Shown one piece after another: positions 26,970-40,042 of a stretch of 64,000 bases of DNA. A program made the position numbers and the translations under genes. This DNA comes from Pseudoxanthomonas sp. J31 (GTDB taxonomy: Bacteria; Pseudomonadota; Gammaproteobacteria; Xanthomonadales; Xanthomonadaceae), in assembly GCF_000510725.1 (NCBI RefSeq), contig NZ_AZNZ01000002.1, positions 62,001-126,000 of the forward strand, read 5' to 3'. Numbering within the stretch: position 1 is the stretch's first letter; the number at the start of each line of letters is the position of its first letter. The notes below the pieces were generated by a model that ran no database searches, was not told the DNA's origin, and worked only from the letters and a program-made list of their open reading frames with translations.

Positions 26970-28067
26970 ATGTCCCGCTCCCTCCCCTGGCTCCATCCCG
27001 AACGCGTCGCCCTGCTCGAACAGGCCCTGCGCGAACGCATCCTGGTGATCGACGGCGCCATGGGCACCATGATCCAGCGCCACGGCCTGGACGAGGCCGA
27101 CTACCGCGGCGAGCGCTTCGCCGAGGGCTACGACCGCCAGCACCACCCCCAGCACGAGGGCCACGGCCCGCATTGCGGCCACGACCTGAAGGGCAACAAC
27201 GACCTGCTGCTGCTGACCCGGCCGGAGGTGATCGAGGGCATCCACCGCGCCTACCTGGAGGCAGGCGCCGACCTGGTGGAGACCAACACCTTCAACGCCA
27301 CCGCGATCAGCCAGGCCGACTACCACCTCGAGCACCTGGTGTACGAGCTCAACCGCGCCGGCGCCGCGCTGGCGCGCAAGGCCTGCGACGCGGTGGAGGC
27401 CGCCACCCCGGGCAAGCCGCGCTTCGTGATCGGCGTGCTCGGCCCGACCAGCCGCACCGCCTCGATCAGCCCGGACGTCAACGACCCCGGCTTCCGCAAC
27501 ACCAGCTTCGACGAGCTGCGCGCGACCTACCGCGAGGCGGTCGAGGGCCTGGTCGACGGCGGCGCCGACACGCTGATGGTCGAGACCATCTTCGACACGC
27601 TCAACGCCAAGGCCGCGCTGTTCGCGATCGAGGAGGTGTTCGAGGCGCGCGGGGCGCGCCTGCCGGTGATGATCTCCGGCACCATCACCGACGCTTCCGG
27701 CCGCACCCTGTCCGGGCAGACCGCCGAGGCCTTCCACACCTCGCTGGCGCATGCCAGGCCGCTGTCGATCGGGCTGAACTGCGCGCTGGGCGCGCGCGAC
27801 CTGCGCCCGCACATCGAGGCCCTGGCGCGGGTGTCGCCGTACTACGTCAGCGCCCATCCCAACGCCGGCCTGCCCAATGCCTTCGGCGGCTACGACGAGA
27901 CCCCGGAGGAGATGGCCGAGGTGCTGCGCGGCTTCGCCCGCGACGGCCTGCTCAACCTGGTCGGCGGTTGCTGCGGCACCAGCCCGGACCATATCCGCGC
28001 CATCGCCGAGGCGGTGCGCGGGCTGCCGCCGCGCGTGCCCGCCGGCGCGCTGGAGCAGGCCGCGTGA
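26970..28067 (+). CDS. metH: Methionine synthase part 1: homocysteine-binding domain
   Basis: A 365-residue protein equal to the N-terminal homocysteine methyltransferase module of cobalamin-dependent MetH. The start motif [17 protein letters not shown] is typical. The zinc ligands are C271 (GLNCALGA) and C334/C335 ([10 protein letters not shown]). A His-rich segment near residues 54-70 ([15 protein letters not shown]) replaces a loop and may bind metal. The remaining MetH modules are on the next gene, 45 bases downstream, so the enzyme is split and not broken: both parts begin and end cleanly. It is co-transcribed with the ArsR-methyltransferase regulator. Confidence 0.94.
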   Translation: MSRSLPWLHPERVALLEQALRERILVIDGAMGTMIQRHGLDEADYRGERFAEGYDRQHHPQHEGHGPHCGHDLKGNNDLLLLTRPEVIEGIHRAYLEAGADLVETNTFNATAISQADYHLEHLVYELNRAGAALARKACDAVEAATPGKPRFVIGVLGPTSRTASISPDVNDPGFRNTSFDELRATYREAVEGLVDGGADTLMVETIFDTLNAKAALFAIEEVFEARGARLPVMISGTITDASGRTLSGQTAEAFHTSLAHARPLSIGLNCALGARDLRPHIEALARVSPYYVSAHPNAGLPNAFGGYDETPEEMAEVLRGFARDGLLNLVGGCCGTSPDHIRAIAEAVRGLPPRVPAGALEQAA

Positions 28068-28112
28068 GCGCCGCCGCCGATCGTTCCGCCGTCCAGGCCG
28101 GACGCGTTCCCC

Positions 28113-30821
<2,709 letters not shown>

Positions 30822-30981
30822 CCGCAGCGGGCCGCGGCTGCGCCCGGCCCACGCAGGCGCGCAAGCGGCGCCGTGCCCGTGCCCGGACGCGCCGCGTCGC
30901 GGTGCGGCACGTGCGCCCCCGGCTGCACCGGGGGCCAGCCAGCCCCTACAATGCCGCCCCTGCCCTGCTTCGGAGTCCCGC

Positions 30982-31752
30982 ATGCAAGCCGATCACGTCC
31001 GCGCCGTCGTCACCGGCGGCGTCTCCGGCCTCGGCCTGGCCGTGGCCCAGCGCATCGTCGCCGATGGCGGCAAGGTCGCCCTGCTCGACGTCAACGACGA
31101 CAAGGGCGCGGCCGCGGTCGCGGCGCTGGGTGCCGGCAACGCGCGCTACTTCCGCGCCGACGTCAGCGACGAGGCCGGCGTGGCCGCCACCCTGGAAGCC
31201 GCGCGCGAGTTCCTCGGCGGGCTCAACGTGGCGGTCAACTGCGCCGGCATCCTCGGCGCCGGCCGCGTGCTGGGCAAGGAAGGCCCGATGCCGCTGGACG
31301 GCTTCACCCGCACGGTGATGGTCAACCTGGTCGGCAGCTTCAACGTGGCCAAGGCCGCGGCGGCGCTGATGCAGCACAACGAACCGGGCGAGGACGGCGA
31401 GCGCGGCGTGATCGTCAACACCGCCTCGGTCGCCGCCTACGAGGGCCAGATCGGCCAGGCCGCGTACTCGGCCTCCAAGGGCGGCGTGGTCGGCATGACC
31501 CTGCCGATGGCCCGCGAACTGGCGCGCTTCGGCATCCGGGTCATGACCATCGCCCCGGGCGTGTTCTGGACCCCGATGGTCGACGGCATGCCGGAAAGCG
31601 TGCAGCAGTCCCTGGCCGCGACCATCCCGTTCCCGGCGCGCCTGGGCCAGCCGGACGAATTCGCCGACACCGTCGCCTTCATCCTGCGCACCCGCTACCT
31701 CAACGGCGAGACCATCCGCCTCGACGGCGCGACCCGGTTGGCGCCGAAATAA
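30982..31752 (+). CDS. Short-chain dehydrogenase, 3-hydroxyacyl-CoA dehydrogenase type II-like
   Basis: A 256-residue SDR with the NAD-binding TGGVSGLG motif near residue 11 and the catalytic Y162-K166 (AAYSASKGG). The overall pattern ([52 protein letters not shown] and the [10 protein letters not shown] segment) resembles the HSD17B10/type II 3-hydroxyacyl-CoA dehydrogenase group, which oxidises 3-hydroxyacyl-CoA in fatty or branched-chain acid breakdown. A TACAAT box lies 37 bases before the ATG. It stands between metH and efpL on the same strand. The substrate is inferred. Confidence 0.85.
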   Translation: MQADHVRAVVTGGVSGLGLAVAQRIVADGGKVALLDVNDDKGAAAVAALGAGNARYFRADVSDEAGVAATLEAAREFLGGLNVAVNCAGILGAGRVLGKEGPMPLDGFTRTVMVNLVGSFNVAKAAAALMQHNEPGEDGERGVIVNTASVAAYEGQIGQAAYSASKGGVVGMTLPMARELARFGIRVMTIAPGVFWTPMVDGMPESVQQSLAATIPFPARLGQPDEFADTVAFILRTRYLNGETIRLDGATRLAPK

Positions 31753-31756
31753 GAGC

Positions 31757-31886
31757 GGGGATTGGGCATTCGGGATTGGGGATTGGGAGGAGCAAGAGCA
31801 GAACCTTTCCCACTCCGGCGCGATCGTCGAATCACGAAGAACCCAACCCGCACAACGAATCCTGTATCCCGAATCTCCAATCCCGG
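31757..31886. repeat. GGGATTCGGGATT-type intergenic repeat, site 2 (upstream of efpL)
   Basis: The gap between the SDR gene and efpL carries the motif at 31757-31787 (GGGGATTGGGCATTCGGG and following) and the opposite-strand form at 31857-31886 (CCCGAATCTCCAATCCCGG). The two arms could pair and lie 10 bases before the efpL ATG. Confidence 0.65.
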
Positions 31887-31895
31887 ACTTCACCC

Positions 31896-32462
31896 ATGAA
31901 AGCCAGCGAAATCAAGAAGGGCAACGTCGTCGAGTACAACAACGGGGTCTACCAGGTCCGCGACATCGAGCGCAGCTCGCCGCAGGGCCGCGGCGGCAAC
32001 GTGCGCTACCGCTTCATCATGTACTCGGTGCCCGGCGGCACCAAGCTGGACGCCAGCTTCGACGCCGAGGACAACCTGGTCGAGGTCGAGCTGCTGCGCC
32101 GCCAGGCCAGCTTCTCGTACAAGGACGGCGACGCCTTCGTGTTCCTCGACGACGAGGACTACACCCCCTACACCCTCGACCCGGACGCGCTGGGCGACGC
32201 GGTCGGCTACATCACCGAGGGCCTGACCGGCTGCTACGTGCAGGTGATCGACGAGCAGCCGGTGGCCGTGCAGCTGCCGCAGCACGTGGTCCTGGAAGTG
32301 GTGGAGACCCCGCCGGAACTGAAGGGCGGCACCGCGACCAAGCGCCCGAAGCCGGCCAAGCTCAGCACCGGGATCGAGATCATGGTCCCGGAGTACATCG
32401 CCAACGGCGAGAAGATCCTGGTCAACACCACCACCGGCGAGTTCGGCGGGCGAGCCGATTGA
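31896..32462 (+). CDS. efpL: Elongation factor P-like protein EfpL (YeiP)
   Basis: A 188-residue EF-P paralogue that relieves ribosome stalling at proline and some other motifs. It belongs to the EfpL/YeiP branch and not EF-P: it has the extended loop [13 protein letters not shown] with arginine (R32) in place of the modified lysine, the DYTPYTLD and [13 protein letters not shown] segments, and the YeiP-type end TGEFGGRAD. The three domains are the KOW-like N-terminal domain (1-65) and two OB folds. GAATC-rich repeats flank the gene on both sides. No ribosome site stronger than GGACTTCACCC is seen. Confidence 0.88.
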   Translation: MKASEIKKGNVVEYNNGVYQVRDIERSSPQGRGGNVRYRFIMYSVPGGTKLDASFDAEDNLVEVELLRRQASFSYKDGDAFVFLDDEDYTPYTLDPDALGDAVGYITEGLTGCYVQVIDEQPVAVQLPQHVVLEVVETPPELKGGTATKRPKPAKLSTGIEIMVPEYIANGEKILVNTTTGEFGGRAD

Positions 32463-32467
32463 GGGGC

Positions 32468-32501
32468 CCTTCCCGGCCGCGCGCAGGCGCGGCCGGGAAG
32501 G
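32468..32501 (+). terminator. Strong hairpin after efpL, probable terminator
   Basis: A perfect 15-bp stem CCTTCCCGGCCGCGC / GCGCGGCCGGGAAGG with a GCAG loop starts six bases past the efpL stop. There is no T-tract, so termination is not certain. Confidence 0.6.
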
Positions 32502-32502
32502 C

Positions 32503-32532
32503 GGGATTCGGGATTCGGGATTGGTGATTCGC
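32503..32532. repeat. GGGATTCGGGATT-type intergenic repeat, site 3 (downstream of efpL)
   Basis: Reads GGGATTCGGGATTCGGGA followed by TTGGTGATTCGC. It is a single-arm copy of the motif seen at 14461-14540 and 31757-31886. The remaining gap up to 32665 shows only a weak GC hairpin. Confidence 0.65.
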
Positions 32533-32665
32533 AAGAGCGGACACGGGTCCCGCGTTCACCGGGCGGCCTTCGCGTAGCCCGCAGCCGAGCGCTTCCGGGA
32601 TGCCGCGCCCCACGGATCCGGGTTGCCCCGGGACGCAGCCAACCCCGGATGCGGCCTCATGCGGG

Positions 32666-34459
32666 CTACGAGCCTGCGCCCGCCAGCTCCCGCAGCCGCT
32701 CCCCGAGCCGCGCGACATTCGCCTCGGCCCCGTCCAGGGCCTCGCGCCGCGCGGCGGGCAGCAGCGCCCTGATCTTCGCTTCCAGTGCCCGTGCGTCGGT
32801 CCTGCGGCCTTCGGCCAACGTGACCGCGGTGGCCTCCAGCCTCCCGCGCTCTTCCCGCTGCGGCAGGCCATAGCCGTCCACGCCCTGCAGCCATGCCGCC
32901 GGGCGGCTGAAGGCGTCGCCCACTTCCAGGAACAGGCGCACATCGCCGGCGACGCCGGCATCGGCAGCAGCGATGCGGCCCAGCCAGCGGCGCTTGAGCT
33001 GGTCACGGGCCAGCGCCTCCTCGCGCCGCAGCGCGGCCGATTCCAGCACCAGCAACGCCGCCGCGCCCTTCAGCCCGGCCTGTTCCAGCGCCGGCCGGCG
33101 CCGCGCCGGCGGCAGCGCGATCCATTCGCGGGCATCGCGCGCCTGCAGGCCCAGTTCGTCGCGGGCGACCGCGTACATGGCCTGGTAATGGGTGCTGGCG
33201 GCCTCGAAGCGGAAGCCCAGGCGCACCTGCTCCACCGGATCGGCCGGCACCGCCGGCACGTCGACCACGCCGTGCCGGCGCAGGCGCCGCGCCAGCCCGT
33301 TCGGGAACACGGTGCGCAGCGGCAGTGCCGCCAGCCGTGGCACCGCGTCGTGCAGCAGCTTCCAGGTCTCCACCGCGCAGTTGTTGCCGAGGAACAGGTA
33401 GCGGCCGTCGTAACTCCAGTGCAGCTGCGCCGCGCGCGTGGCCACCGCCTGCACCTCCTGCGGCGACAGCGCCAGCGGGATCGCATGCAGGTCGCGCAGC
33501 TCCACCCGGGTGTATTCGTCCACCACCTGCTCCAGCGGCAGGGCGAACAGGCGCGAGGGATAGCCACCCGTGAGGCCGCGCCAGCTGGAGATCTGCAGGT
33601 CGTCGACGAAGGCGCGGAAGGACAGCACCAGGTGGTGCTGCAGGTCCAGGCGGCAATCCGGCCCGGGTTCGCGCCCGGGCGCGCAGACCACCAGGCGCAG
33701 CATGGCGTGGCCCCAGCGGCTGGCGAGGCCATCGCCGTCCCCGGCCAGCAGGTAGTCCACCGCGTACACGCGTTCCGGCGCGAGCAGGCGCAGCGGCTCG
33801 GCGCCGGCGGCCGGGTCCTGGACGAAGGCCAGGCCATGGGCGCAGTCGCTCCCGCCGCCGCGTTCCTCGCCGAACCGGTGGTCGAAATACTCCGCCAGCG
33901 CCGGGCGCCGGCAGGCGTAGTCCGGGTCCAGCAGGTAATGCTCGAGGTTGACCGCCACGTACTCGCGCGGGGAGGCCAGTTCGTAGGGGTCGGGGCTGCG
34001 GTCGCGGAAATCGTTGCGGCCGCGCCGGCCCGGGTGCAACGCCGAGCGCTGCCAGCCGGCGAGGTCGAGCAGGCGCGGATCGCGCGACAGGCCGCCGGCG
34101 GCGGTGCGGTCGTACAGGTGCGCCAGTTCGTGCAGCAGCGCGGCCAGCGCCGCCCTGGCGGCGGCGGGTTCCTGTGCGCGCCGCTTCCAGTCCTCCAGCA
34201 GGCGCCGCTGCAGCAGGATGCGCCAGTGGCGGGCACGGCCGTGCACCTGCTGCGGCAGGTCGTCGCGCCATTCCAGCGTGATCGGCCGTTCCAGCGCGGA
34301 CGCCCAGGGCCGTGGCAGCCGCGCCGTGGCCGCGTCAAGCAGTTCGCGCGTGGCCGCTGCGTCGGCATGGTCCAGGCCCGGGGGAAGTTCGAAGCGCGGA
34401 GCCGCGGAGGCCGCGGCGCTGGCCAGCAGCAGGGCCGCCAGCGCCAGCGGGCGGATCAT
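32666..34459 (-). CDS. DUF4105 protein with an HExxH metalloprotease-like motif
   Basis: A 597-residue exported protein (signal peptide about 1-20, ending ASAA). The N-terminal part has HELAHLYD at residues 110-117, a zinc-metallopeptidase-type HExxH. The middle (about 215-400) resembles DUF4105, with GLASRWGHAMLRLVVCAPG and FLGNNCAVETWKLL. The C-terminal 150 residues are charged and helical. Function is unknown; a periplasmic or outer-membrane peptidase-like role is possible. Its start overlaps the stop of the upstream DUF2388 gene (ATGA), so the two are translationally coupled. Confidence 0.8.
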   Translation of the reverse strand: MIRPLALAALLLASAAASAAPRFELPPGLDHADAAATRELLDAATARLPRPWASALERPITLEWRDDLPQQVHGRARHWRILLQRRLLEDWKRRAQEPAAARAALAALLHELAHLYDRTAAGGLSRDPRLLDLAGWQRSALHPGRRGRNDFRDRSPDPYELASPREYVAVNLEHYLLDPDYACRRPALAEYFDHRFGEERGGGSDCAHGLAFVQDPAAGAEPLRLLAPERVYAVDYLLAGDGDGLASRWGHAMLRLVVCAPGREPGPDCRLDLQHHLVLSFRAFVDDLQISSWRGLTGGYPSRLFALPLEQVVDEYTRVELRDLHAIPLALSPQEVQAVATRAAQLHWSYDGRYLFLGNNCAVETWKLLHDAVPRLAALPLRTVFPNGLARRLRRHGVVDVPAVPADPVEQVRLGFRFEAASTHYQAMYAVARDELGLQARDAREWIALPPARRRPALEQAGLKGAAALLVLESAALRREEALARDQLKRRWLGRIAAADAGVAGDVRLFLEVGDAFSRPAAWLQGVDGYGLPQREERGRLEATAVTLAEGRRTDARALEAKIRALLPAARREALDGAEANVARLGERLRELAGAGS

Positions 34460-34764
34460 CCGGCGGCGAGGATCTTCCGCGCCAGCTCCAGGTCGCTGGC
34501 CTGGCGCGCGGCGGCGTCGCGCTCGCGCAGCACGCGCAGGGCCGCCTCCAGGCGAGCGCTGCGCACCCGGCCCTCGCTGGCGACGAAGCCAGCGGCATCC
34601 TCGCGCGCGGCCTGGACCAGCTTGTCGTCGCCGGAGGTGCTGCCGGAGGACGCCGAGCTACCGGCCGAGGAGGCGCCGGCCGAGGTGCCGGCGAAGCTCG
34701 AGGCCTGGGCCGGCAGGGCGCAGGCGAACAGCAGGGCGGCGAGGGTCAGGGAGGAATGCTTCAT
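34456..34764 (-). CDS. DUF2388 small secreted protein
   Basis: A 102-residue protein with a signal peptide (about 1-21, ending PAQA). A Ser/Gly/Ala-rich stretch (22-45) is followed by the DUF2388-type block DDKLVQAAREDAAGFVASEG and RSARLEAALRVLRERD. Members are common in Pseudomonas and Xanthomonadaceae but lack a known function. The last four bases overlap the start of the DUF4105 gene, so the small protein is made from the same transcript and may be a partner or chaperone of it. That link is inference. Confidence 0.78.
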   Translation of the reverse strand: MKHSSLTLAALLFACALPAQASSFAGTSAGASSAGSSASSGSTSGDDKLVQAAREDAAGFVASEGRVRSARLEAALRVLRERDAAARQASDLELARKILAAG

Positions 34765-34844
34765 GGGCAGGTGGCGGGCGTGGTCAGGAATACGTGAAGC
34801 CTACCCTGCCGCCCGCCCCGCCTGCACCTGCCGCCGGCAACCGG

Positions 34845-36233
34845 TCAGGCGTCGAACAGCTTGCCCGGGTTGAGGATGCCGTTGGGGTCGAACGCCTGCT
34901 TGATCCCGCGCATCAGCGCGATCTCGGCCTCGCTGCGGGTGCTGGACAGGTAGGGCTTCTTGACCAGGCCGATGCCGTGCTCGGCGGAGATGCTGCCGCC
35001 GCATTCCTGCAGCGCCTGGGCCAGCAGCTTGGTCACGTGCTCGCACTGGCCGACGAAGTCGGCGTCGGAGGTATCGTCCGGCTTGAGCACGTTGATGTGC
35101 AGGTTGCCGTCGCCGATATGGCCGAACCAGACCACGTCGAAGTGCGGATAGGCCTGCCCCAGCAGCGCCTGGGTCTTCGCCAGGAACGCCGGCATGGCGG
35201 AGATGCGCACCGAAACGTCGTTCTTGTACGGCTTGTACCTGGCCACCGATTCGGTGATGCCCTCGCGCAGGCGCCAGATCTGCTGGGCCTGGGCCTCGGA
35301 CTGGCTGATCACGCCGTCGGCCACCCAGCCCTGCTCCATGCAGTGCTCGAACGCGGCCATGGCCGCGGCCTCGGTGGCCTCGTCGTCGCTGGCGAACTCG
35401 GTGACCACGTAGAACGGGTACTCGTCCTCCAGCGGCTTCTGCGCGCCGTGGGCCACCACGTGGCGCAGGGCGCGGTCGGTGAAGAACTCGAACGCCTCCA
35501 GGCGCAGGCGGCCGCGGAACTCGGCGAACACGTCCATCAGCACCTCGAACGAGGGCAGCGCCAGCAGCATCACGTTGGTCGGCGGCGGCGGGTCGGTCAG
35601 GCGCAGGATGGCCTCCACCACGATGCCCAGGGTGCCCTCCGAGCCGATCATCAGCTGGCGCAGGTCGTAGCCGCTGGAGTTCTTCACCAGGCCGCGGTTG
35701 AGGTGCAGCACCTCGCCCGCACCGGTGACCACGGTCAGGCCGGCGATCCATTCGCGGGTATTGCCGTAGCGGATCACGCGGATGCCGCCGGCGTTGGTGG
35801 CGATGTTGCCGCCGATCGAGCACGAGCCGCGCGCGGCGAAGTCCACCGGATAGATGAGGCCGTGCTCGGCCGCCGCGTTGTGCACCGCCTCCAGCGGCAT
35901 GCCGGCCTGCACGGCCAGGGTGCGGTCGACGCGGTTGAACTCCAGCACCTTGTTCATCCGCTCCAGGCTCAGCACCAGCTCGCCGTTGGCGGCCACCGCG
36001 CCGCCGGACAGGCCGGTGCGGCCGCCGGAGGGCACGATCGCCACCCTGTGGCGGTTGGCCCAGCGCACGATGGCCTGGACTTCCTCCACCGTGCCCGGCA
36101 GGGCAATGGCCAGCGGCGCCGGGGTCCAGCGGCGGGTCCAGTCGCGGCCGTAGTGCTCCAGGTCGGCGGCGTCGGTCTTCAGGCGCAGGTCGGGCACCGA
36201 CGCGAGCAGGTCGGCAAGGCGGGGATCGGTCAT
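34845..36233 (-). CDS. FAD-linked D-2-hydroxyglutarate dehydrogenase (GlcD/D-lactate dehydrogenase family)
   Basis: A 462-residue flavoprotein. The PCMH-type FAD domain covers about 36-215 (VPSGGRTGLSGGAVAANGELVLS, GSCSIGGNIATNAGGIRVIRYG). The C-terminal domain has WFGHIGDGNLHINVL and SAEHGIGLVKKPYL, which bind metal and substrate. Family members oxidise D-2-hydroxy acids. The gene is divergent from serA; in Pseudomonas the same neighbour is D-2-hydroxyglutarate dehydrogenase, which removes the D-2-hydroxyglutarate made when SerA reduces 2-oxoglutarate. This context favours that activity over glycolate or D-lactate oxidation. The 272-bp gap to serA holds a 14-bp palindrome. Confidence 0.85.
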   Translation of the reverse strand: MTDPRLADLLASVPDLRLKTDAADLEHYGRDWTRRWTPAPLAIALPGTVEEVQAIVRWANRHRVAIVPSGGRTGLSGGAVAANGELVLSLERMNKVLEFNRVDRTLAVQAGMPLEAVHNAAAEHGLIYPVDFAARGSCSIGGNIATNAGGIRVIRYGNTREWIAGLTVVTGAGEVLHLNRGLVKNSSGYDLRQLMIGSEGTLGIVVEAILRLTDPPPPTNVMLLALPSFEVLMDVFAEFRGRLRLEAFEFFTDRALRHVVAHGAQKPLEDEYPFYVVTEFASDDEATEAAAMAAFEHCMEQGWVADGVISQSEAQAQQIWRLREGITESVARYKPYKNDVSVRISAMPAFLAKTQALLGQAYPHFDVVWFGHIGDGNLHINVLKPDDTSDADFVGQCEHVTKLLAQALQECGGSISAEHGIGLVKKPYLSSTRSEAEIALMRGIKQAFDPNGILNPGKLFDA

Positions 36234-36363
36234 GGGAACGGTGCGGGCAAGGCGGAGCGGGAGCCGGCAAGCGTGCCAGCCCCGGGGCGGTCGCGTCCAG
36301 CGCGGGACGCGCCCTGCCCCGGCGGCCCGCCGCCGCGGACAAGCCCTTGTTTCATCGGCAACT

Positions 36364-36377
36364 TTGCACGCGTGCAA
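36364..36377. promoter_or_regulatory. Palindrome TTGCACGCGTGCAA in the serA/D2HGDH divergent gap
   Basis: A perfect 14-bp palindrome 131 bases from the dehydrogenase start and 129 bases before serA. Its central location suits an operator that controls both genes. The binding protein is unknown. Confidence 0.45.
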
Positions 36378-36505
36378 CTGCCACCACCACGGGCACGCGG
36401 TGTTGCGCGCAAACCGGGCAAATGCCAATGACGCGGTGCGGAAAACAGGGGGCGCTTCTGGCATAGTTGGCGGCTCCCGCCACACCCGAACCGGAAGCCG
36501 CGCGC

Positions 36506-37747
<1,242 letters not shown>

Positions 37748-37774
37748 GCCGGCGCAGGCCTGCGCCTGGCCATG

Positions 37775-37806
37775 CGACGGGCCGGCATCGCCGGCCCGTC
37801 GCGTTT
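37775..37806 (+). terminator. Terminator after serA
   Basis: The 12-bp stem CGACGGGCCGGC / GCCGGCCCGTCG with an ATC loop is followed by CGTTT. It lies between the convergent serA and Nudix genes and may serve both. Confidence 0.78.
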
Positions 37807-37813
37807 CCGGCAC

Positions 37814-38383
37814 TCAACCCCGCGCGGCCAGCCAGCGCGCGGCCATGCGCCGCATCGAGGGGTCGCAGCGCGGGTCGTCCACCAGTTCGTCGATCCGGCG
37901 CCAGGCCAAGGCGTGGGATTCGGCGCTGACCACGAAACGCTCGTCCGCGCCGGCGCGCACCACGTAACGCACGTCGTAATGCCAGTGTCCCGGGACCTCG
38001 CCGCGCTCCGGGATCCAGTGCCGGTCCAGGTCGAAGATGCGGCCGTCCTCCAGGCGCAGGCCCGGCACCCCGGTTTCCTCCTCCGCTTCCTTCAAGGCCA
38101 CCTGCGCCAGGTCGCGCTCGCCGTCGGCATGGCCGCCCGGCTGCAGCCAGCGGTCGAGCTTGCGGTGGTGGGTCAGCAGGGTGCGCTGGCCATCGGCGCT
38201 GACCACCCAGGCCGAGCCGGTGAAATGCCCCTCCAGGCGCTGGCGGATGAACGGGTCAGCCGCATCCTCCAGCAGGGCCAGGAAGGCATCGGCCAGTCCC
38301 GCCTGCATCGGCTCGCGCGTGCGGTATTCGGCCAGCTGGGCGGCCAATGCCTGCACTTGCACCATGGTGGTTCCCGTCGTCAT
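37814..38383 (-). CDS. Nudix hydrolase
   Basis: A 189-residue pyrophosphohydrolase. The Nudix box is GGHADGERDLAQVALKEAEE followed by ETGV (about residues 83-106), with a one-residue shift relative to the MutT spacing but retaining the KE and EE metal-binding residues. The N-terminal third is helical and the box is preceded by AWVVSADGQRTLLTHHRKLDRWLQPGG. The substrate cannot be read. A second ATG at 38365 is also possible. It is convergent with serA and divergent from the amino-acid permease gene. Confidence 0.88.
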   Translation of the reverse strand: MTTGTTMVQVQALAAQLAEYRTREPMQAGLADAFLALLEDAADPFIRQRLEGHFTGSAWVVSADGQRTLLTHHRKLDRWLQPGGHADGERDLAQVALKEAEEETGVPGLRLEDGRIFDLDRHWIPERGEVPGHWHYDVRYVVRAGADERFVVSAESHALAWRRIDELVDDPRCDPSMRRMAARWLAARG

Positions 38384-38532
38384 GGATTGGCACCCGGATT
38401 ATGCACGGGCCTTGCTGCAGTGCGGCACCGCATTGCCAAGCGACCCGGGCATTTGGCAAGGTACGGCGCTCATGTGGCCTCCGGTGGCCGCTCTTCATAC
38501 CCGGCGCTCGAAGCCACCAGGGGGAACGTCAT

Positions 38533-40020
38533 ATGTCCAGCCGTCTATTCAGCACCAAGCCCATGGAACCGGCACCGCACGTGGATGCCGGCGAGCCGGT
38601 GGAAGGCTCACTCCAGGGCGAGGCAACCCTGCGCCGCACCCTCACCGCCCGCCAGCTGATCCTGCTGGGCGTGGGCGCGGTGATCGGCGCCGGCATCTTC
38701 GTGCTGACCGGCCAGGCCGCGGCCAACCACGCCGGCCCGGCGATCATGCTCAGCTTCGTCCTGGCCGGCTTCGCCTGCGCCATGGCCGGCCTGTGCTACG
38801 CCGAATTCGCCTCGATGATGCCGGTCTCCGGCAGCGCCTATTCCTATGCCTACGCCACCCTCGGCGAGGGCGTGGCCTGGTTCATCGGCTGGTGCCTGGT
38901 GCTGGAATACCTGTTCGCCTCGGCCACCGTGGCCGTGGGCTGGTCCGGCTACCTCACCAGCTTCCTGACCACCACCCTGCACCTGCCCTTCCCCGCCGAG
39001 CTGGCCGCCGCGCCACTGGCCTGGAACGGCACCGAGTTCGTGGCCACCTCCGGCATCGTCAACCTGCCGGCGATCCTGATCGTGGCCGCGGTCAGCGCCC
39101 TTTGCTACGTCGGCATCACCCAGTCGGCCTTCGCCAACGCGATCGTGGTGGCGATCAAGATCGCGGTGATCGCGGCCTTCCTCGGCTTCGGCATCCAGTA
39201 CATCGATCCGGGCAACTGGACCCCGTTCGTCCCCGAGAACGCCGGGCCGGGCAAGTTCGGCATGGAAGGCGTGTTCCGCGCCGCGACCATCGTGTTCTTC
39301 GCCTACATCGGCTTCGACGCGGTCTCCACCGCCGCCGGCGAGGCGAAGAACCCGCAGCGCGACATGCCGATCGGCATCCTCGGCTCGCTGGCGATCTGTA
39401 CCCTGGTCTACATCGCCGTGTGCGCGGTGCTGACCGGCATGACCCACTACTCGCTGCTCAACACCGCCAAGCCGGTGGCCACCGCGCTGGAGGAAGTGCT
39501 CAAGGCCGACCCCACCGCCAACGTAACCTGGCTCAAGACCGCGGTGGAGATCGGCGCCATCGCCGGCCTGTCCTCGGTGATCCTGGTGATGCTGATGGCG
39601 CAGCCGCGCATCTTCTATTCGATGTCGCGCGACGGGCTGATGCCGCGCCTGTTCGGCAAGGTCCACCCGCGCTACCAGACCCCGCACGTGGGCACGGTCA
39701 TCGTCGGCGTGATCGCCTGCCTGCTGGCCGGCTTCATGCCGCTGAGCGTGCTCGGCGAGCTGGTTTCGATGGGCACCCTGCTGGCCTTCGCCACCGTGTG
39801 CCTGGGCGTGTTCGTGCTGCGCTTCAGGCGCCCGGACCTGCCGCGCCCGTTCCGGGTGCCGTTCTTCTGGCTGATCTGCCCGCTGGGCTTCATCGCCTGC
39901 CTGGGCCTGTTCTGGCAGTCGTTCGCCGAGCACTGGAAGGTATTCGTGGGCTGGACGGTGCTGGGGCAGCTGATCTACTTCGGCTACGGCTACCGCCACA
40001 GCAAGCTCAACCAGCGCTGA
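38533..40020 (+). CDS. APC-family amino acid permease (cationic/YfnA-like)
   Basis: A 495-residue membrane protein with 12 predicted helices starting at about residue 42. The first-helix motif GVGAVIGAGIFVLTGQAAANHAGPA is the APC substrate-site signature, and the overall pattern (VFFAYIGFDAVSTAAGEAKNPQRDMP, RIFYSMSRDGLMP) matches the CAT subgroup. It likely imports an amino acid with protons. GGGGAACGTCAT precedes the ATG. The next gene (nhaC-like) starts 22 bases later, so the two form a transport operon ahead of the methionine-salvage genes. The substrate is unknown. Confidence 0.9.
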   Translation: MSSRLFSTKPMEPAPHVDAGEPVEGSLQGEATLRRTLTARQLILLGVGAVIGAGIFVLTGQAAANHAGPAIMLSFVLAGFACAMAGLCYAEFASMMPVSGSAYSYAYATLGEGVAWFIGWCLVLEYLFASATVAVGWSGYLTSFLTTTLHLPFPAELAAAPLAWNGTEFVATSGIVNLPAILIVAAVSALCYVGITQSAFANAIVVAIKIAVIAAFLGFGIQYIDPGNWTPFVPENAGPGKFGMEGVFRAATIVFFAYIGFDAVSTAAGEAKNPQRDMPIGILGSLAICTLVYIAVCAVLTGMTHYSLLNTAKPVATALEEVLKADPTANVTWLKTAVEIGAIAGLSSVILVMLMAQPRIFYSMSRDGLMPRLFGKVHPRYQTPHVGTVIVGVIACLLAGFMPLSVLGELVSMGTLLAFATVCLGVFVLRFRRPDLPRPFRVPFFWLICPLGFIACLGLFWQSFAEHWKVFVGWTVLGQLIYFGYGYRHSKLNQR

Positions 40021-40042
40021 CGGCACGGGCGGAGCCAACCAC

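Noticed and set aside
38384-38532. Possible SAM or other riboswitch before the amino-acid permease, given the nearby methionine genes
   Set aside because: No conserved riboswitch core or terminator/antiterminator pair could be recognised.
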